Positions 19,391 to 29,954 of a DNA stretch of 64,000 nucleotides are shown piece after piece. This stretch comes from Noviherbaspirillum sedimenti (GTDB taxonomy: Bacteria > Pseudomonadota > Gammaproteobacteria > Burkholderiales > Burkholderiaceae_D). A model generated the notes under the pieces. The model did no database searches, was not told where the DNA came from, and saw only the letters and a list, made by a program, of their open reading frames with translations. Position 1 is the first letter of the stretch; every line of letters begins with the position of its first letter. Location: contig NZ_QYUQ01000002.1 of the NCBI RefSeq assembly GCF_003590835.1, positions 4,340,001 through 4,404,000 on the forward strand, given 5' to 3'. Made by a program: the position numbers and the translations under genes.

Positions 19391-20824
19391 ATGCTTAGAG
19401 CCACAAAAATCGTCGCCACCATCGGACCCGCTTCGAGCGACTTGGCGACATTGGTCCGTATGTTCGAGGCCGGCGTCAATGTCGTGCGCCTGAATTTTTC
19501 ACACGGCAAGGCCCTGGATCATATCGACCGTGCACGGCTGGTACGTGAAGCAGCCGGCAAATGCGGACGCGAAGTGGCCATCATGGCCGACTTGCAAGGT
19601 CCGAAGATACGAGTCGGGAAATTCGAAAACGGGAAAATCCAGCTTGAAAACGGCGCCCGCTTTATTCTGGATGCCGAATGCGAATTGGGGAACGAGCAAC
19701 GTGTCGGCCTCGACTATAAGGAACTGCCGCGCGATCTGAAACAGAACGATGTCTTGCTTTTGAACGATGGCTTGATCGTGCTGGTGGTCGACCAGATCAT
19801 CGGTGCCGCAATTCATACGACGGTCAGGATTGGCGGCGAACTCTCGAACAACAAGGGCATCAACCGGCAAGGCGGCGGCCTGTCGGCACCGGCGTTGACC
19901 TCAAAAGACATGGAAGACATCAAGACGGCGATGAGTTTTCAAGCCGACTATGTCGCCGTCTCATTTCCAAAAAATGGAACCGACATGGTGATGGCGCGCC
20001 AGCTGGCCAATATCGCCGGCGAACCGCACCGCCACAAGCCGATGATGATCGCGAAGATCGAGAGAGCGGAGGCGATTCCGGCATTGCAGGAAATTGTCGA
20101 TGCGTCGGATGGCATCATGGTGGCGCGCGGCGACCTTGCGGTAGAGGTGGGGAACGCGGCGGTTCCCGCCCTGCAAAAACGCATGATAAAAATGGCGCGC
20201 GCATCCAATAAACTCGCCATTACCGCCACCCAGATGATGGAGTCGATGATCGTCAACGCCATGCCGACGCGCGCGGAAGTGTCCGATGTTGCGAACGCCG
20301 TGCTGGACGGTACGGATGCGGTCATGACGTCTGCCGAGACGGCGTCTGGAAAATATCCGGTGGAAACGGTGGAAGCAATGGCTGCAATCTGTCTTGAGGC
20401 AGAGAAATCGGACACCTGCAAGCTCGACGCCGATTTCCTGAACACGACGTTCAACCGGATCGACCAGTCAGTTGCGTATGGAGCCTTGTTTATCGCGCAT
20501 CACCTGCGCGTGAAGACAATCGCCGCATTGACGGATTCGGGTGCCACCGCGCTTTGGATGAGCCGCTATAACATCGACATTCCCATCATTGCCATCACGC
20601 CAAATGTCGCGACTCAGCGAAAATTAGCGCTTTACCGGAATGTCCGTACGCTGGAGTTGAAGCTATCGTACGACCGCGACGCTGCGTTGAACGCCGCAAA
20701 AGAGCTGCTGCTTGAGCGGCGCCTGGTTGCCAAGGGCGACACGATTGTGTTGACATGCGGAGAACCGATGGGTGAAGCGGGCGGCACGAACGGGCTCAAA
20801 ATCATGAAAATCGGCCACCACTAA
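19391..20824 (+). CDS. pyk: Pyruvate kinase
   Basis: A pyruvate kinase of about 477 residues, converting PEP and ADP to pyruvate and ATP. Visible motifs are RATKIVATIGPASS at the start, VVRLNFSHG, the catalytic IAKIERAEAI, GIMVARGDLAVEVG and the potassium/nucleotide region ITATQMMESM. The start is uncertain: ATG 19391 gives the usual N-terminus (MLRATKIVAT), while GTG 19373 adds six residues. GGAAG at 19351-19355 is too far from either to decide. A 92-bp gap after ppc shows no terminator. The allosteric C-terminal domain is complete. Confidence 0.94.
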   Translation: MLRATKIVATIGPASSDLATLVRMFEAGVNVVRLNFSHGKALDHIDRARLVREAAGKCGREVAIMADLQGPKIRVGKFENGKIQLENGARFILDAECELGNEQRVGLDYKELPRDLKQNDVLLLNDGLIVLVVDQIIGAAIHTTVRIGGELSNNKGINRQGGGLSAPALTSKDMEDIKTAMSFQADYVAVSFPKNGTDMVMARQLANIAGEPHRHKPMMIAKIERAEAIPALQEIVDASDGIMVARGDLAVEVGNAAVPALQKRMIKMARASNKLAITATQMMESMIVNAMPTRAEVSDVANAVLDGTDAVMTSAETASGKYPVETVEAMAAICLEAEKSDTCKLDADFLNTTFNRIDQSVAYGALFIAHHLRVKTIAALTDSGATALWMSRYNIDIPIIAITPNVATQRKLALYRNVRTLELKLSYDRDAALNAAKELLLERRLVAKGDTIVLTCGEPMGEAGGTNGLKIMKIGHH

Positions 20825-20883
20825 ATCGACCGCGGTATTTCAGGTGTAGTTTCAGTTTTTATTGAATTAATTTAATGGAGTAA

Positions 20884-22176
<1,293 letters not shown>

Positions 22177-22268
22177 GTTTGACTGGGCGCGGTGATTGGA
22201 CGACCGCCTAACCACGACAAAGTGCCTGCTTTGGAAAAATTTAGCGCGATATCGACTCAAGGTCACTC

Positions 22269-22294
22269 GGCAAAGGCGCTTGCGCGCCTTTGCC
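22269..22294. terminator. Strong hairpin between convergent eno and denD
   Basis: A perfect 11-bp stem, GGCAAAGGCGC (22269-22279) against GCGCCTTTGCC (22284-22294), with a 4-nt loop, lies 93 bp after the eno stop and 15 bp after the end of the oppositely transcribed denD. No T-run follows on either strand, so classic intrinsic termination is not assured. Its place between convergent genes fits a bidirectional 3'-end structure. Confidence 0.55.
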
Positions 22295-22309
22295 GCCGCG
22301 CGAGCTTAA

Positions 22310-23296
22310 TTAGGCGGCGATCTGCCCTTTCAGCTCATCTTCCACATAGGCACGCACGATGCTGTCAAAATCCGCGTCGCGCTTGAACCCCATGGCGTCG
22401 CCGCGTTTAGTATCGAAGTTGCCCGGCCAGGAATTGACGATCTTGATGATGGCGTCGTCGCGTTCCCAACGGATGCGCTTGACGACGTTGCTGCCGGCGA
22501 CGCGCTCAAGCGCGGCCACCATTTCCTGCACCGTTGTTGCCAGGCCCGGCAGGCTTAATGCGCGGCTGTAGCCGAAGGCGCTGCCATCGATGTCGTGCCC
22601 GTGGATCAGGCTGTTGATTGCATAACGCGGCGAGAGCAGCCACATCGGCGTTTCCGGCGCAACCGGGCACACGGCTTCCACGCCATTGAGCGGCTCGCGG
22701 ATAATGCCGCTGGCAAAGCTGGATGCCGCCTTGTTCGGTGCGCCGGGACGCACGCACACCGTTGGCATCCGCAGCGCGCGCCCGTCAATGAATCCCTTGC
22801 GGCTATAGTCGGTGACCAGCAGTTCGCCCATCACTTTTTGCGCGCCATACGAGCTTTGCGGCGTGAGCACCTGCGTGTCGGGCACTTTCGCAGGCAGGTC
22901 GCCGCCGAATACGGCGACAGAACTGGTAAACACGACCCGCGGACGGTTGCCGTTGTGGCGCGCGCGCTCCAGGATCAAACGGGTCGCATCGAAGTTGATG
23001 CGCATGCCCAGATCGAAATCCGCTTCGGCGTGACCGCTGACGATGGCCGCGAAATGGAAGATCGACTGGGTAGCCGGGCTGATGACAGATTCGATGGTTT
23101 TGGGATCAGCGATGTCGCCGGTCACGATCTTGATGCGCTCATCGGTAAAACCCTGCGCCGGCACTACGTCCAGCAGGGTGATGCGCGAAATCGGGGTTTG
23201 CTTTCCCTGGGCATCCGCCAGCGTGCCCCGCTCGAGAAGCTGCCTGGCCAATCGCGCCCCCAGCAATCCTGCACCGCCTGTAATCAATACTTCCAT
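22310..23296 (-). CDS. denD: D-erythronate dehydrogenase, cluster B copy
   Basis: A 328-residue extended short-chain dehydrogenase, paralogous to the protein at 13726 and identical in length. The N-terminal TGGAGLLGARLARQLLERG binds NAD, the catalytic Tyr/Lys are in SSYGAQKVMGELL, and RMPTVCVRPGAPNKAASSF is the DenD-type motif. It is divergent from the GntR gene of cluster B and convergent with enolase, so it is transcribed alone from the shared regulatory region. It would oxidise D-erythronate for the OtnI-OtnK-OtnC route encoded on the other strand. Confidence 0.9.
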   Translation of the reverse strand: MEVLITGGAGLLGARLARQLLERGTLADAQGKQTPISRITLLDVVPAQGFTDERIKIVTGDIADPKTIESVISPATQSIFHFAAIVSGHAEADFDLGMRINFDATRLILERARHNGNRPRVVFTSSVAVFGGDLPAKVPDTQVLTPQSSYGAQKVMGELLVTDYSRKGFIDGRALRMPTVCVRPGAPNKAASSFASGIIREPLNGVEAVCPVAPETPMWLLSPRYAINSLIHGHDIDGSAFGYSRALSLPGLATTVQEMVAALERVAGSNVVKRIRWERDDAIIKIVNSWPGNFDTKRGDAMGFKRDADFDSIVRAYVEDELKGQIAA

Positions 23297-23378
23297 GTTG
23301 TCCTCTTGAAAATACGCGCCGAGGCGCGGTTACTTTGAAAATTGCTTTTAGGAAGTTTTTTAGACTTACCGAAGCAAC

Positions 23379-23407
23379 TTGCCGTTTAACTTGTAAAGTT
23401 ATATGAT
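23379..23407 (+). promoter_or_regulatory. Promoter of cluster B with overlapping operator dyads
   Basis: TTGCCG (23379-23384) and TATGAT (23402-23407) are separated by 17 bp upstream of the GntR gene. A perfect dyad TAACTT-GTA-AAGTTA (23387-23401) fills the spacer and a second, ATATGA-TAAGC-TCATAT (23401-23417), overlaps the -10 and the expected start site. Such a placement would let a bound regulator block RNA polymerase and suggests GntR autoregulation together with control of the divergent denD. Confidence 0.6.
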
Positions 23408-23443
23408 AAGCTCATATGTGATATTCACCAAACCAAAATTTGC

Positions 23444-24217
23444 ATGGCTACCGATTCACTATTTCAAGTCGAACCCCTTGCCACTCAGGCAAAAATGCCG
23501 GAACGGGTGACGCTGGCTTTGCAAGAACTGATTCGCAAAGGCGCGTACCCGCCCAAATCGCGCCTGCCATCCGAAGCGGAAATGGCGCAGCATTTCGGTG
23601 TCAGCCGGACGGTGATCCGGGAAGCGGTAACGCGGCTGAAAGCGGAAGGCTTGGTGGAATCACGGCAAGGCAGTGGCGTCTTCGTGCGCGAAGCCGGCCT
23701 CGATACGCCATTCCGGATCGATCCCGGCGTGATCGATTCCATCCAGGAAGTGCTGCAGGTGGCAGAGTTGCGGCGCGGCGTCGAGGCTGAAATCGCGGCG
23801 CTGGCTGCGGAACGTGCGACCAAGCAGCAGATCAAGGAAATCGGCATGAGGCTCAAAGCAATCGATGCCGATGTTGCGGCCGGGGGCGATGGCGTGGCTG
23901 CCGATATCGAGTTCCACCGCAGCATTGCGCGTGCTACCGACAATCCGCATTTCCTCGCCCTGTGGGATTTTCTCAGCCAGTTCCTCAAGGGCACGATCAA
24001 GCTGACGCGCGCGTGGGAAGCACAGCGCAAGGAAAGCCGCAACCAGGTATTGGAAGAACATCGCGCGCTGTATGCCGCAATTATGCAGCGCGATCCGGAA
24101 GCCGCCCGCGCAGCCGCACGCAGGCATATGGAAATGTCATCTCACCGGATTCGCACCATCGATCCCGATTTTGTGGCGCAGAACGACCAAAAATTTGCCG
24201 GTAAGCGCGGCAGTTAA
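23444..24217 (+). CDS. GntR/FadR-family regulator of tetronate cluster B
   Basis: A 257-residue GntR protein with an N-terminal winged helix (SRLPSEAEMAQHFGVSRTVI and a RQGSGVFV wing) and an FCD domain (DIEFHRSIARATDNPHFLAL). It is a paralogue of the cluster A regulator at 7936-8748. It lies 147 bp from divergent denD and 23 bp before otnK, so it probably heads the operon gntR-otnK-otnC-otnI-TRAP and also controls denD. Cross-regulation between the two clusters is possible but not shown; I see no obvious shared operator sequence. Confidence 0.9.
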   Translation: MATDSLFQVEPLATQAKMPERVTLALQELIRKGAYPPKSRLPSEAEMAQHFGVSRTVIREAVTRLKAEGLVESRQGSGVFVREAGLDTPFRIDPGVIDSIQEVLQVAELRRGVEAEIAALAAERATKQQIKEIGMRLKAIDADVAAGGDGVAADIEFHRSIARATDNPHFLALWDFLSQFLKGTIKLTRAWEAQRKESRNQVLEEHRALYAAIMQRDPEAARAAARRHMEMSSHRIRTIDPDFVAQNDQKFAGKRGS

Positions 24218-24240
24218 ATAATCTTACAACAGACAATTGT

Positions 24241-25509
24241 ATGGCTCTTTTACTCGGATGCATTGCCGACGATTTCACCGGCGCCACTGACTTGGCCGGC
24301 ATGCTGGTGCGCGCCGGCATGCGCACGGTGCAAATGATCGGCGTGCCGCAAACACCCCTGCCCGGCGATGTCGATGCCGTGGTGATTGCATTGAAGTCGC
24401 GCACCATTCCCGCTCAGGAAGCGATCGAGGAATCGCTCGCCGCCCTGACATGGCTGCAGAATGCCGGTTGCCGCCAGTTTTATTTCAAGTATTGCTCGAC
24501 CTTCGATTCCACCGACGCCGGCAATATCGGTCCGGTGACGGATGCGCTCATGCGCGCGCTGAATACGGATTTTACGATCGCCTGCCCCGCCTTCCCGGAA
24601 AATAAACGCACGATTTTCAAAGCTTACCTGTTTGTCGGCGATGTGCTGCTGAATGAAAGCGGCATGCGCGACCATCCGCTCACACCGATGACCGATGCGA
24701 ATCTGGTACGGGTGCTGCAGCGGCAGACCAGCCGCAAGGTGGGCTTGATCAGTCATGACGTCATCGCTGGCGGCAGCGGCGCGATCAATGGCCATATCGC
24801 CGCGCTCAAGCGCGACGGCGTTGAGATCGCTATTGTCGATGCCGTCTCCAATCAGGACCTGATGATCATCGGCGAAGCGCTGGCCGACATGCCGCTGGTG
24901 ACCGCCGGCTCCGGCATTGCGCTTGGCTTGCCGCAGAACTTCAGGAAGGCAGGATTGCTCAAGACAGGTGAGGCAGCGGATGCATTGCAAGTGCCGCAAG
25001 GCTTGCGCGCCATCGTCTCCGGCAGCTGCTCGGTAGCGACCAATGCGCAAGTCGCGCATTTCATCGAAGCCGGCCGCCCGGCATTTTCCATCGACCCGTT
25101 GCGCCTGGCAGCCGGAGAAGATGTCGTCGGTACGGCGCTGGCATGGGCCACACCCCTGCTGCAGGAAGGCCCGCCGCTGATCTATGCCACCGCCAAACCG
25201 GAAAGCGTGAAAGCCGCCCAGGCAAAACTCGGCGTGGAGCGCGCCGGCACGATCGTGGAAGAAGCGCTCGCATCGATTGCCAGAGGCCTGGTCGAGCGCG
25301 GCGTTCGTCAATTCCTGGTCGCCGGCGGCGAAACGTCGGGCGCCGTGGTCAAGGCGCTTGGTGTGACCGGCTTGCATATCGGTCCGCAAATCGACCCGGG
25401 CGTGCCATGGACGACGACCCTGGGCGAGAAGCCGCTGGCGCTTGCCCTCAAATCCGGCAACTTCGGCAGCGTCGATTTCTTCACCAAAGCCTGGAGCCTG
25501 CTGCCATGA
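24241..25509 (+). CDS. otnK: 3-oxo-tetronate 4-kinase (DUF1537 family), cluster B copy
   Basis: A 422-residue paralogue of the cluster A kinase, visibly more than half identical by eye along its length. It has the same opening LLGCIADDFTGATDLAG, the middle DSTDAGNIGPVTDALM and the nucleotide-binding VSGSCSVATNAQV and GGETSGAVVKALG. It phosphorylates 3-oxotetronate at O4. Its TGA overlaps the ATG of intact otnC (ATGA), so the two consecutive enzymes are translationally coupled. Confidence 0.9.
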   Translation: MALLLGCIADDFTGATDLAGMLVRAGMRTVQMIGVPQTPLPGDVDAVVIALKSRTIPAQEAIEESLAALTWLQNAGCRQFYFKYCSTFDSTDAGNIGPVTDALMRALNTDFTIACPAFPENKRTIFKAYLFVGDVLLNESGMRDHPLTPMTDANLVRVLQRQTSRKVGLISHDVIAGGSGAINGHIAALKRDGVEIAIVDAVSNQDLMIIGEALADMPLVTAGSGIALGLPQNFRKAGLLKTGEAADALQVPQGLRAIVSGSCSVATNAQVAHFIEAGRPAFSIDPLRLAAGEDVVGTALAWATPLLQEGPPLIYATAKPESVKAAQAKLGVERAGTIVEEALASIARGLVERGVRQFLVAGGETSGAVVKALGVTGLHIGPQIDPGVPWTTTLGEKPLALALKSGNFGSVDFFTKAWSLLP

Positions 25510-26144
25510 ATGAATCGGCACTGCGTGAACATATCTGTGAATGCGGCAAGTCGCTGTACGACCGCGGCCTGGCCACCGGCAGCAGCGGCAATATCAGCGT
25601 GCGCCTGGACGATGGCTGGCTGCTGACGCCCACCAATGCCTGCCTGGGCAAGCTCGATCCGGCCCGACTCTCCAAGCTGGACTGGCAGGGCAATCTGGTG
25701 TCCGGCGACCCGGCATCCAAGGAAGCCTTCCTGCACCGCGCGATGTACGAAGAGCGCAGCGGCGCCGGCGCCATCGTGCACCTGCATTCGACCCATTCTG
25801 CCGCGGTGTCCTGCATGTCGGGACTGGATGCGTGTGACTGCATTCCGCCGCTGACGGCCTACTTCGTGATGAAGATCGGCAAACTGCCTTTGATTCCCTA
25901 TCATCGGCCGGGCGATCCCAAATTGGGCGACGCGATTCGCGGACTCGCCGGCAAGCATAACGCCGTGCTGCTGGCCAACCATGGCCCGGTCGTTTCAGGA
26001 AAGAACCTGGAAGCGGCACAGTATGCCACCGAGGAATTGGAAGAAACCGCGAAGCTATTCCTGCTTTTGCGCGGACATAATCCCCGCGCATTGAATGCAG
26101 AGCAGATTAATGAATTAAAACAAGTGTTCCAGCTGGATCAGTAA
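25506..26144 (+). CDS. otnC: 3-oxo-tetronate 4-phosphate decarboxylase (class II aldolase fold)
   Basis: A 212-residue class II aldolase/adducin-family protein. SSGNISVRLDDGWLLTP is the phosphate/substrate loop, HLHSTHS supplies two metal-binding His residues, and ANHGPVV holds the third. OtnC decarboxylates 3-oxotetronate 4-phosphate to dihydroxyacetone phosphate. The start at 25506 overlaps the otnK stop; the long upstream in-frame extension is antisense to nothing but duplicates the kinase region and is rejected. It is the only complete otnC in the window, so cluster A intermediates probably depend on it too. Confidence 0.88.
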   Translation: MNESALREHICECGKSLYDRGLATGSSGNISVRLDDGWLLTPTNACLGKLDPARLSKLDWQGNLVSGDPASKEAFLHRAMYEERSGAGAIVHLHSTHSAAVSCMSGLDACDCIPPLTAYFVMKIGKLPLIPYHRPGDPKLGDAIRGLAGKHNAVLLANHGPVVSGKNLEAAQYATEELEETAKLFLLLRGHNPRALNAEQINELKQVFQLDQ

Positions 26145-26156
26145 CAAGGAAATATT

Positions 26157-26993
26157 GTGCCGAAATTTGCCGCCAACCTAACGATGATGTTCAACGAAGT
26201 GCCGTTCATGGAACGGTTTTCCGCCGCGGCGCAAGCTGGCTTTACCGCGGTTGAATTCCTGTTCCCGTACGAGCATGCGGCGGAAGACATCGCCCGCCAG
26301 CTGCGAGAGCATGGCTTGCAGAATGTGCTGTTCAATATGCCGCCGGGGGACTGGGGCGCGGGCGAACGCGGCATCGCGTCGCTGCCCGGACGCGAAGCCG
26401 AGTTTCGCGACGGTGTCGCCAAGGCCATTGAATATGCCAAGGCGCTCGGCACGCCGCGCCTGCATGTGATGGCGGGACTCTTGCCGGAAGGCGCAGACCG
26501 CGCCCGCCACCGTGCCGTGTATATCGACAATGTGCGCTATGCATGCCGGGAAGCGGCAAAGCATGGCATCACGATCCTGCTCGAACCGATCAATACGCGC
26601 GATATCCCTGGGTATTTTCTGAATACGCAAGCCGATGCACATGCCATCCGTGAAGAAGTTGGCGCGGAAAATCTCAAGGTCCAGATGGACTTTTACCACG
26701 TGCAGATCGTGGAAGGCGACATTGCCATGAAAGTGCGACGCTACCTTCCCCATATCGGACATATCCAGATTGCGAGCGTGCCAATGCGGCATGAGCCGGA
26801 TACCGGCGAAGTCAACTACCCTTATTTGTTTGCACTGCTCGACGAATTGGGTTACGACGGATGGCTTGGTTGCGAATACCGTCCGGCCAAAGGCACCGTG
26901 GAAGGCCTTGGATGGATGCAAGCCTATACGACGAACCGAACTGTCACAGAAGATGAATCACCCCGCAGTACCGGCGATATTCGCCAAACTTAA
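26157..26993 (+). CDS. otnI: 2-oxo-tetronate isomerase, cluster B copy
   Basis: A 278-residue Hyi/OtnI-family TIM barrel starting at GTG ([20 protein letters not shown]), with AACAAGGA as ribosome site. Metal-ligand positions match the cluster A copy: [29 protein letters not shown] and GWLGCEYRP. It is 20 residues longer than that copy because the C-terminus runs on past GLGWM into a polar tail ([20 protein letters not shown]) with no counterpart, perhaps from loss of the original stop. It isomerises 2-oxo- to 3-oxotetronate. Confidence 0.88.
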   Translation: MPKFAANLTMMFNEVPFMERFSAAAQAGFTAVEFLFPYEHAAEDIARQLREHGLQNVLFNMPPGDWGAGERGIASLPGREAEFRDGVAKAIEYAKALGTPRLHVMAGLLPEGADRARHRAVYIDNVRYACREAAKHGITILLEPINTRDIPGYFLNTQADAHAIREEVGAENLKVQMDFYHVQIVEGDIAMKVRRYLPHIGHIQIASVPMRHEPDTGEVNYPYLFALLDELGYDGWLGCEYRPAKGTVEGLGWMQAYTTNRTVTEDESPRSTGDIRQT

Positions 26994-27015
26994 ATAAAGC
27001 CCTAGGAGACAAAGC

Positions 27016-28002
27016 ATGAAAACTTTACGCGTAACCGCCATTGCCCTTGCTGTATCCAGTTTGGCATTGAGCTTCGTACCGGCTGCAGCAACCGCGCAAA
27101 CCGTGATGCGCATCAGCGTCTCGACCGCGCAAAACTCGCACCAGGGCGTCGCCATCGACACCCTTGCCAAGGAAGTCGAAAAGCGCACCAACGGCCGCTA
27201 CAAGATCCAGACCTTCTACGGCGGCGCGCTCGGCGGCGAGCGCGAAGCAACCGAAGCCGTGCAGCTCGGCACCCAGGAATTGACCTGGACCTCGACCGGC
27301 CCGATTCCGAATTTCGTGCCGGACGTGAAGATCCTCGACATCCCGTTCCTGCTCCGCGACTATGCGCATGCGCGCGCCGTGCTGGACGGCCCGATCGGCC
27401 AAGACATGCTGAAGAAGTTCGATGCCAAGGGAATCAAGGCGCTGGCCTGGGGCGAAAACGGCTACCGTCACATGACTAACAACAAGCGCCCGATCCACAC
27501 GCCGGAAGACTTGAGGGGGCTCAAGTTGCGCACCATGGAAAACCCGGTGCACATCCAGGCTTACAAGGGCTTCGGCCTCATCCCGACGCCGATGGCCTTC
27601 ACCGAGGTATTCACGGCAATGCAGCAGGGGACTGTCGATGGCCAGGAAAACCCGCTGTCGGTCATCGTCGCCAACAAATTCGAGCAAGTGCAAAAACACT
27701 TGAGCCTGACCGGTCATGTCTATTCGCCGGGTATCTTCCTGATGAACAAGGAAGCATTTGAAAAGCTGTCGCCGGCCGACCAGAAGGCATTCCTCGAAGC
27801 CGCCAAGGTCGCCGCCAAGGCCAACCGCGACCGCGTCGACCAGGATGAAAAGACGGCGGTAAAAGACTTGCGCGCCAAAGGCATGCAGGTGGTCGAGAAC
27901 GTCGACCGAGCCAAGTTCCAGGCGGCGTTGACGCCGGTGTTCGCCGAATTTGAAAAGCAATTCGGCAAAGCCAACATCGACAAGATCCGCGACTACAAAT
28001 AA
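27016..28002 (+). CDS. dctP: TRAP transporter solute-binding protein (DctP family)
   Basis: A 328-residue periplasmic protein with a Sec signal peptide (AIALAVSSLALSFVPAAATA, cleavage before QTVMR). DctP features include GGALGGEREATEAVQLGTQE, the carboxylate-binding Arg region GLKLRTMENPVHIQAYKGFG and the signature ANKFEQVQKHLSLTGHVYSP. It follows otnI by 22 bp, so the ligand is probably a tetronate or related sugar acid. Its partner large permease subunit is frameshifted in this sequence, so uptake through this system may be lost. Confidence 0.92.
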   Translation: MKTLRVTAIALAVSSLALSFVPAAATAQTVMRISVSTAQNSHQGVAIDTLAKEVEKRTNGRYKIQTFYGGALGGEREATEAVQLGTQELTWTSTGPIPNFVPDVKILDIPFLLRDYAHARAVLDGPIGQDMLKKFDAKGIKALAWGENGYRHMTNNKRPIHTPEDLRGLKLRTMENPVHIQAYKGFGLIPTPMAFTEVFTAMQQGTVDGQENPLSVIVANKFEQVQKHLSLTGHVYSPGIFLMNKEAFEKLSPADQKAFLEAAKVAAKANRDRVDQDEKTAVKDLRAKGMQVVENVDRAKFQAALTPVFAEFEKQFGKANIDKIRDYK

Positions 28003-28014
28003 GTGGCCAGTCCC

Positions 28015-28037
28015 ATGCCCCGCGGATTGCGGGGCAT
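28015..28037 (+). promoter_or_regulatory. Intercistronic hairpin after the TRAP binding-protein gene
   Basis: A perfect 9-bp stem ATGCCCCGC (28015-28023) and GCGGGGCAT (28029-28037) with a 5-nt loop lies 13 bp after the dctP stop and 20 bp before dctQ. It lacks a T-run. A hairpin placed here typically protects the upstream message or causes partial termination, giving more binding protein than permease. Confidence 0.6.
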
Positions 28038-28057
28038 TTCACCATTTCGGAACTCCT

Positions 28058-28570
28058 ATGAACAAGTTCGAACAGATGTTCATCGCGGCCAACCGCTGGA
28101 TATTGATTTTCCTGCTGGCGGCGATGTCGGTTATCGTCTTCGCCAACGTCGTCATGCGCTATGTGACCGATGCCTCGATCCCCTGGTCCGAGGAAGTGTC
28201 GCGCCACATGATGATCTGGCTGACCTTTATCGGCGGCGGACTGGTGCTGCGCAGCGGCGGCCATATCGCCATCGACAATCTGCAAGACGCGCTGTCGACC
28301 CCTGCGGCGCGCGCCATGCGCGGCTTCGTGCTGGCGCTGATGGTCATCTTCTTGCTGCTGCTGGTCTATCACGGCTGGAATTACGTCAGCCGCACGATGG
28401 TGCAGACCACCGCGGCCACCGAGATCCCGTTCGGCTACATCTATCTGGCCATGCCGATCGGCGCTGCGCTGATGCTGGTGCACCTGGCGCTCATCGCGCG
28501 CCGTTGGCTGCTGCATCGCGAGTTCATCGCCGACGAGGATTTCGATGCCACTTCCAGCGCCTCACTATAG
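28058..28570 (+). CDS. dctQ: TRAP transporter small permease subunit (DctQ family)
   Basis: A 170-residue membrane protein with four predicted helices: WILIFLLAAMSVIVFANVVM, a segment around MMIWLTFIGGGLVL, FVLALMVIFLLLLVYHGW and IYLAMPIGAALMLVHLAL. SIPWSEEVSRHMMIW is the usual DctQ motif between helices 1 and 2. The start at 28058 fits the family; an ORF extension to 27950 overlaps dctP and is rejected. It pairs with DctM in the membrane. Confidence 0.88.
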   Translation: MNKFEQMFIAANRWILIFLLAAMSVIVFANVVMRYVTDASIPWSEEVSRHMMIWLTFIGGGLVLRSGGHIAIDNLQDALSTPAARAMRGFVLALMVIFLLLLVYHGWNYVSRTMVQTTAATEIPFGYIYLAMPIGAALMLVHLALIARRWLLHREFIADEDFDATSSASL

Positions 28571-28582
28571 TCAGGATAAAAC

Positions 28583-29874
28583 ATGAGCATGAGCCTAATT
28601 CTCGTCATTGCCGCCTGCGCGCTGCTGGCAATCGGCATGCCGGTGGCATTCGCCCTCGGTCTTGCGACCAGCATCGCCGTGCTTGCGGCCGGCAATTTTT
28701 CAATGATCGTGGTGCTAAAGGAAACTTTCACCGGGATCGACAGTTTTCCGCTGATGGCGGTGCCCTTCTTCATCCTCGCGGCGGAGCTGATGAGCGGAGG
28801 ATCGCTGACCATGGTATTGCTGCGTTTCGCGTCGCAGTTCGTCGGCCACAAGCGCGGCGGCCTGGGCTATACCAACATCGCGTCGCTGACCTTCTTCTCC
28901 GGCATTTCCGGCTCGGCGCTGGCCGACGCGGCCGGCCCCGGATCGATGATGATCAAGATGATGGACAAGGCCGGTTACGACCGCGCCTACTCGGGCGCGC
29001 TGACCGCTTCGACGGCGATCGTCGGGCCGATCATCCCGCCTTCGATTATCATGATCATCTACGGCCTGCAGGACGAGCGGGTATCGATCGGCGCCTTGTT
29101 CATGGCCGGCTTCGTGCCCGGTATCCTGATCGCAATCGCCATGTCGGTGGTCAACTGGCGCATTTCCACCAAGCGCAATTATCGCGGCGAAGGTTGTTTT
29201 CCGCCTTGGAGCGAAGTCTGGCGTAATACGGTGCAGGCGGTGCCGGCGCTGATGCTGCCGGTCTTGATTCTGGGCGGCATGCGGGCCGGTTGGTTCACGC
29301 CGACTGAAGCATCTGTGGTGGCGGTATTCTACGCGCTCGTCTGCGGCAAATGGATGTATCGGACATTGGAATGGAAAGCCTTGCCGCATATTCTCATCCG
29401 CTCGGCGCTGCTGACGGCATCCGTCTTGATTATCATAGGATTTTCGGCGGCATTCGCATGGGTGCTGACGGTCGAGCGCGTGCCTTATGCAATGGCCGAA
29501 TGGATCACGCAGTTGCAACTGTCGCCCTGGATGCTGCTGATCGCTATCAATATCCTGCTGCTTGTCTTCGGCATCTTCATCGAGCCGCTGCCGGGCGTGA
29601 TGGTGCTGGTGCCGATCTTGGCGCCGGTGACTGCGGCGGCTGGCATCGACCCTATCCACTTTGCGATAATCGTGATCTTCAACCTCACGCTGGGCATGAT
29701 CACACCGCCGGTGGGGGGCTGTTGTTCGTCACGTCAAATGTCGCCAAGATTCCGCTTCCGGCGCTGACCCGAGAGCTGAAACCATTTTTGTATGCGCATG
29801 GCGTGGTGCTGATTTTATTGACCTTCATTCCCTCGCTGTCGACGGGATTGCCGCATCTGCTAGGCTTTAAATAG
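28583..29874 (+). pseudogene. dctM: TRAP large permease (DctM family), frameshifted near its C-terminus
   Basis: The frame from 28583 encodes a typical DctM up to GMITPPVGG (multiple helices, TASTAIVGPIIPPSIIMIIY) and then runs into CCSSRQMSPRFRFRR and a stop at 29767. The adjacent frame continues with LLFVTSNVAKIPLPALTREL and a last hydrophobic helix to 29874, exactly what DctM should have after PPVGG. One missing G in the six-G run at 29713-29718 explains it: seven Gs would give a normal 430-residue protein. The truncated form lacks the final helix and about 50 residues. This may be a true inactivating mutation, a slippage-prone tract or a homopolymer sequencing error. Confidence 0.88.
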
Positions 29875-29954
29875 GCCCATCGGCGAAAAGCAGCGCGGTT
29901 CGGCGGCGCCGGACCGCCTGCGCGTATAACAAGTCATTCACAAGGGATCTCACT

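Noticed and set aside
29350..29874. Apparent separate 174-aa ORF after the TRAP large subunit
   Set aside because: Its last 51 residues are the shifted C-terminus of DctM; its first part is an out-of-frame shadow of the same gene.
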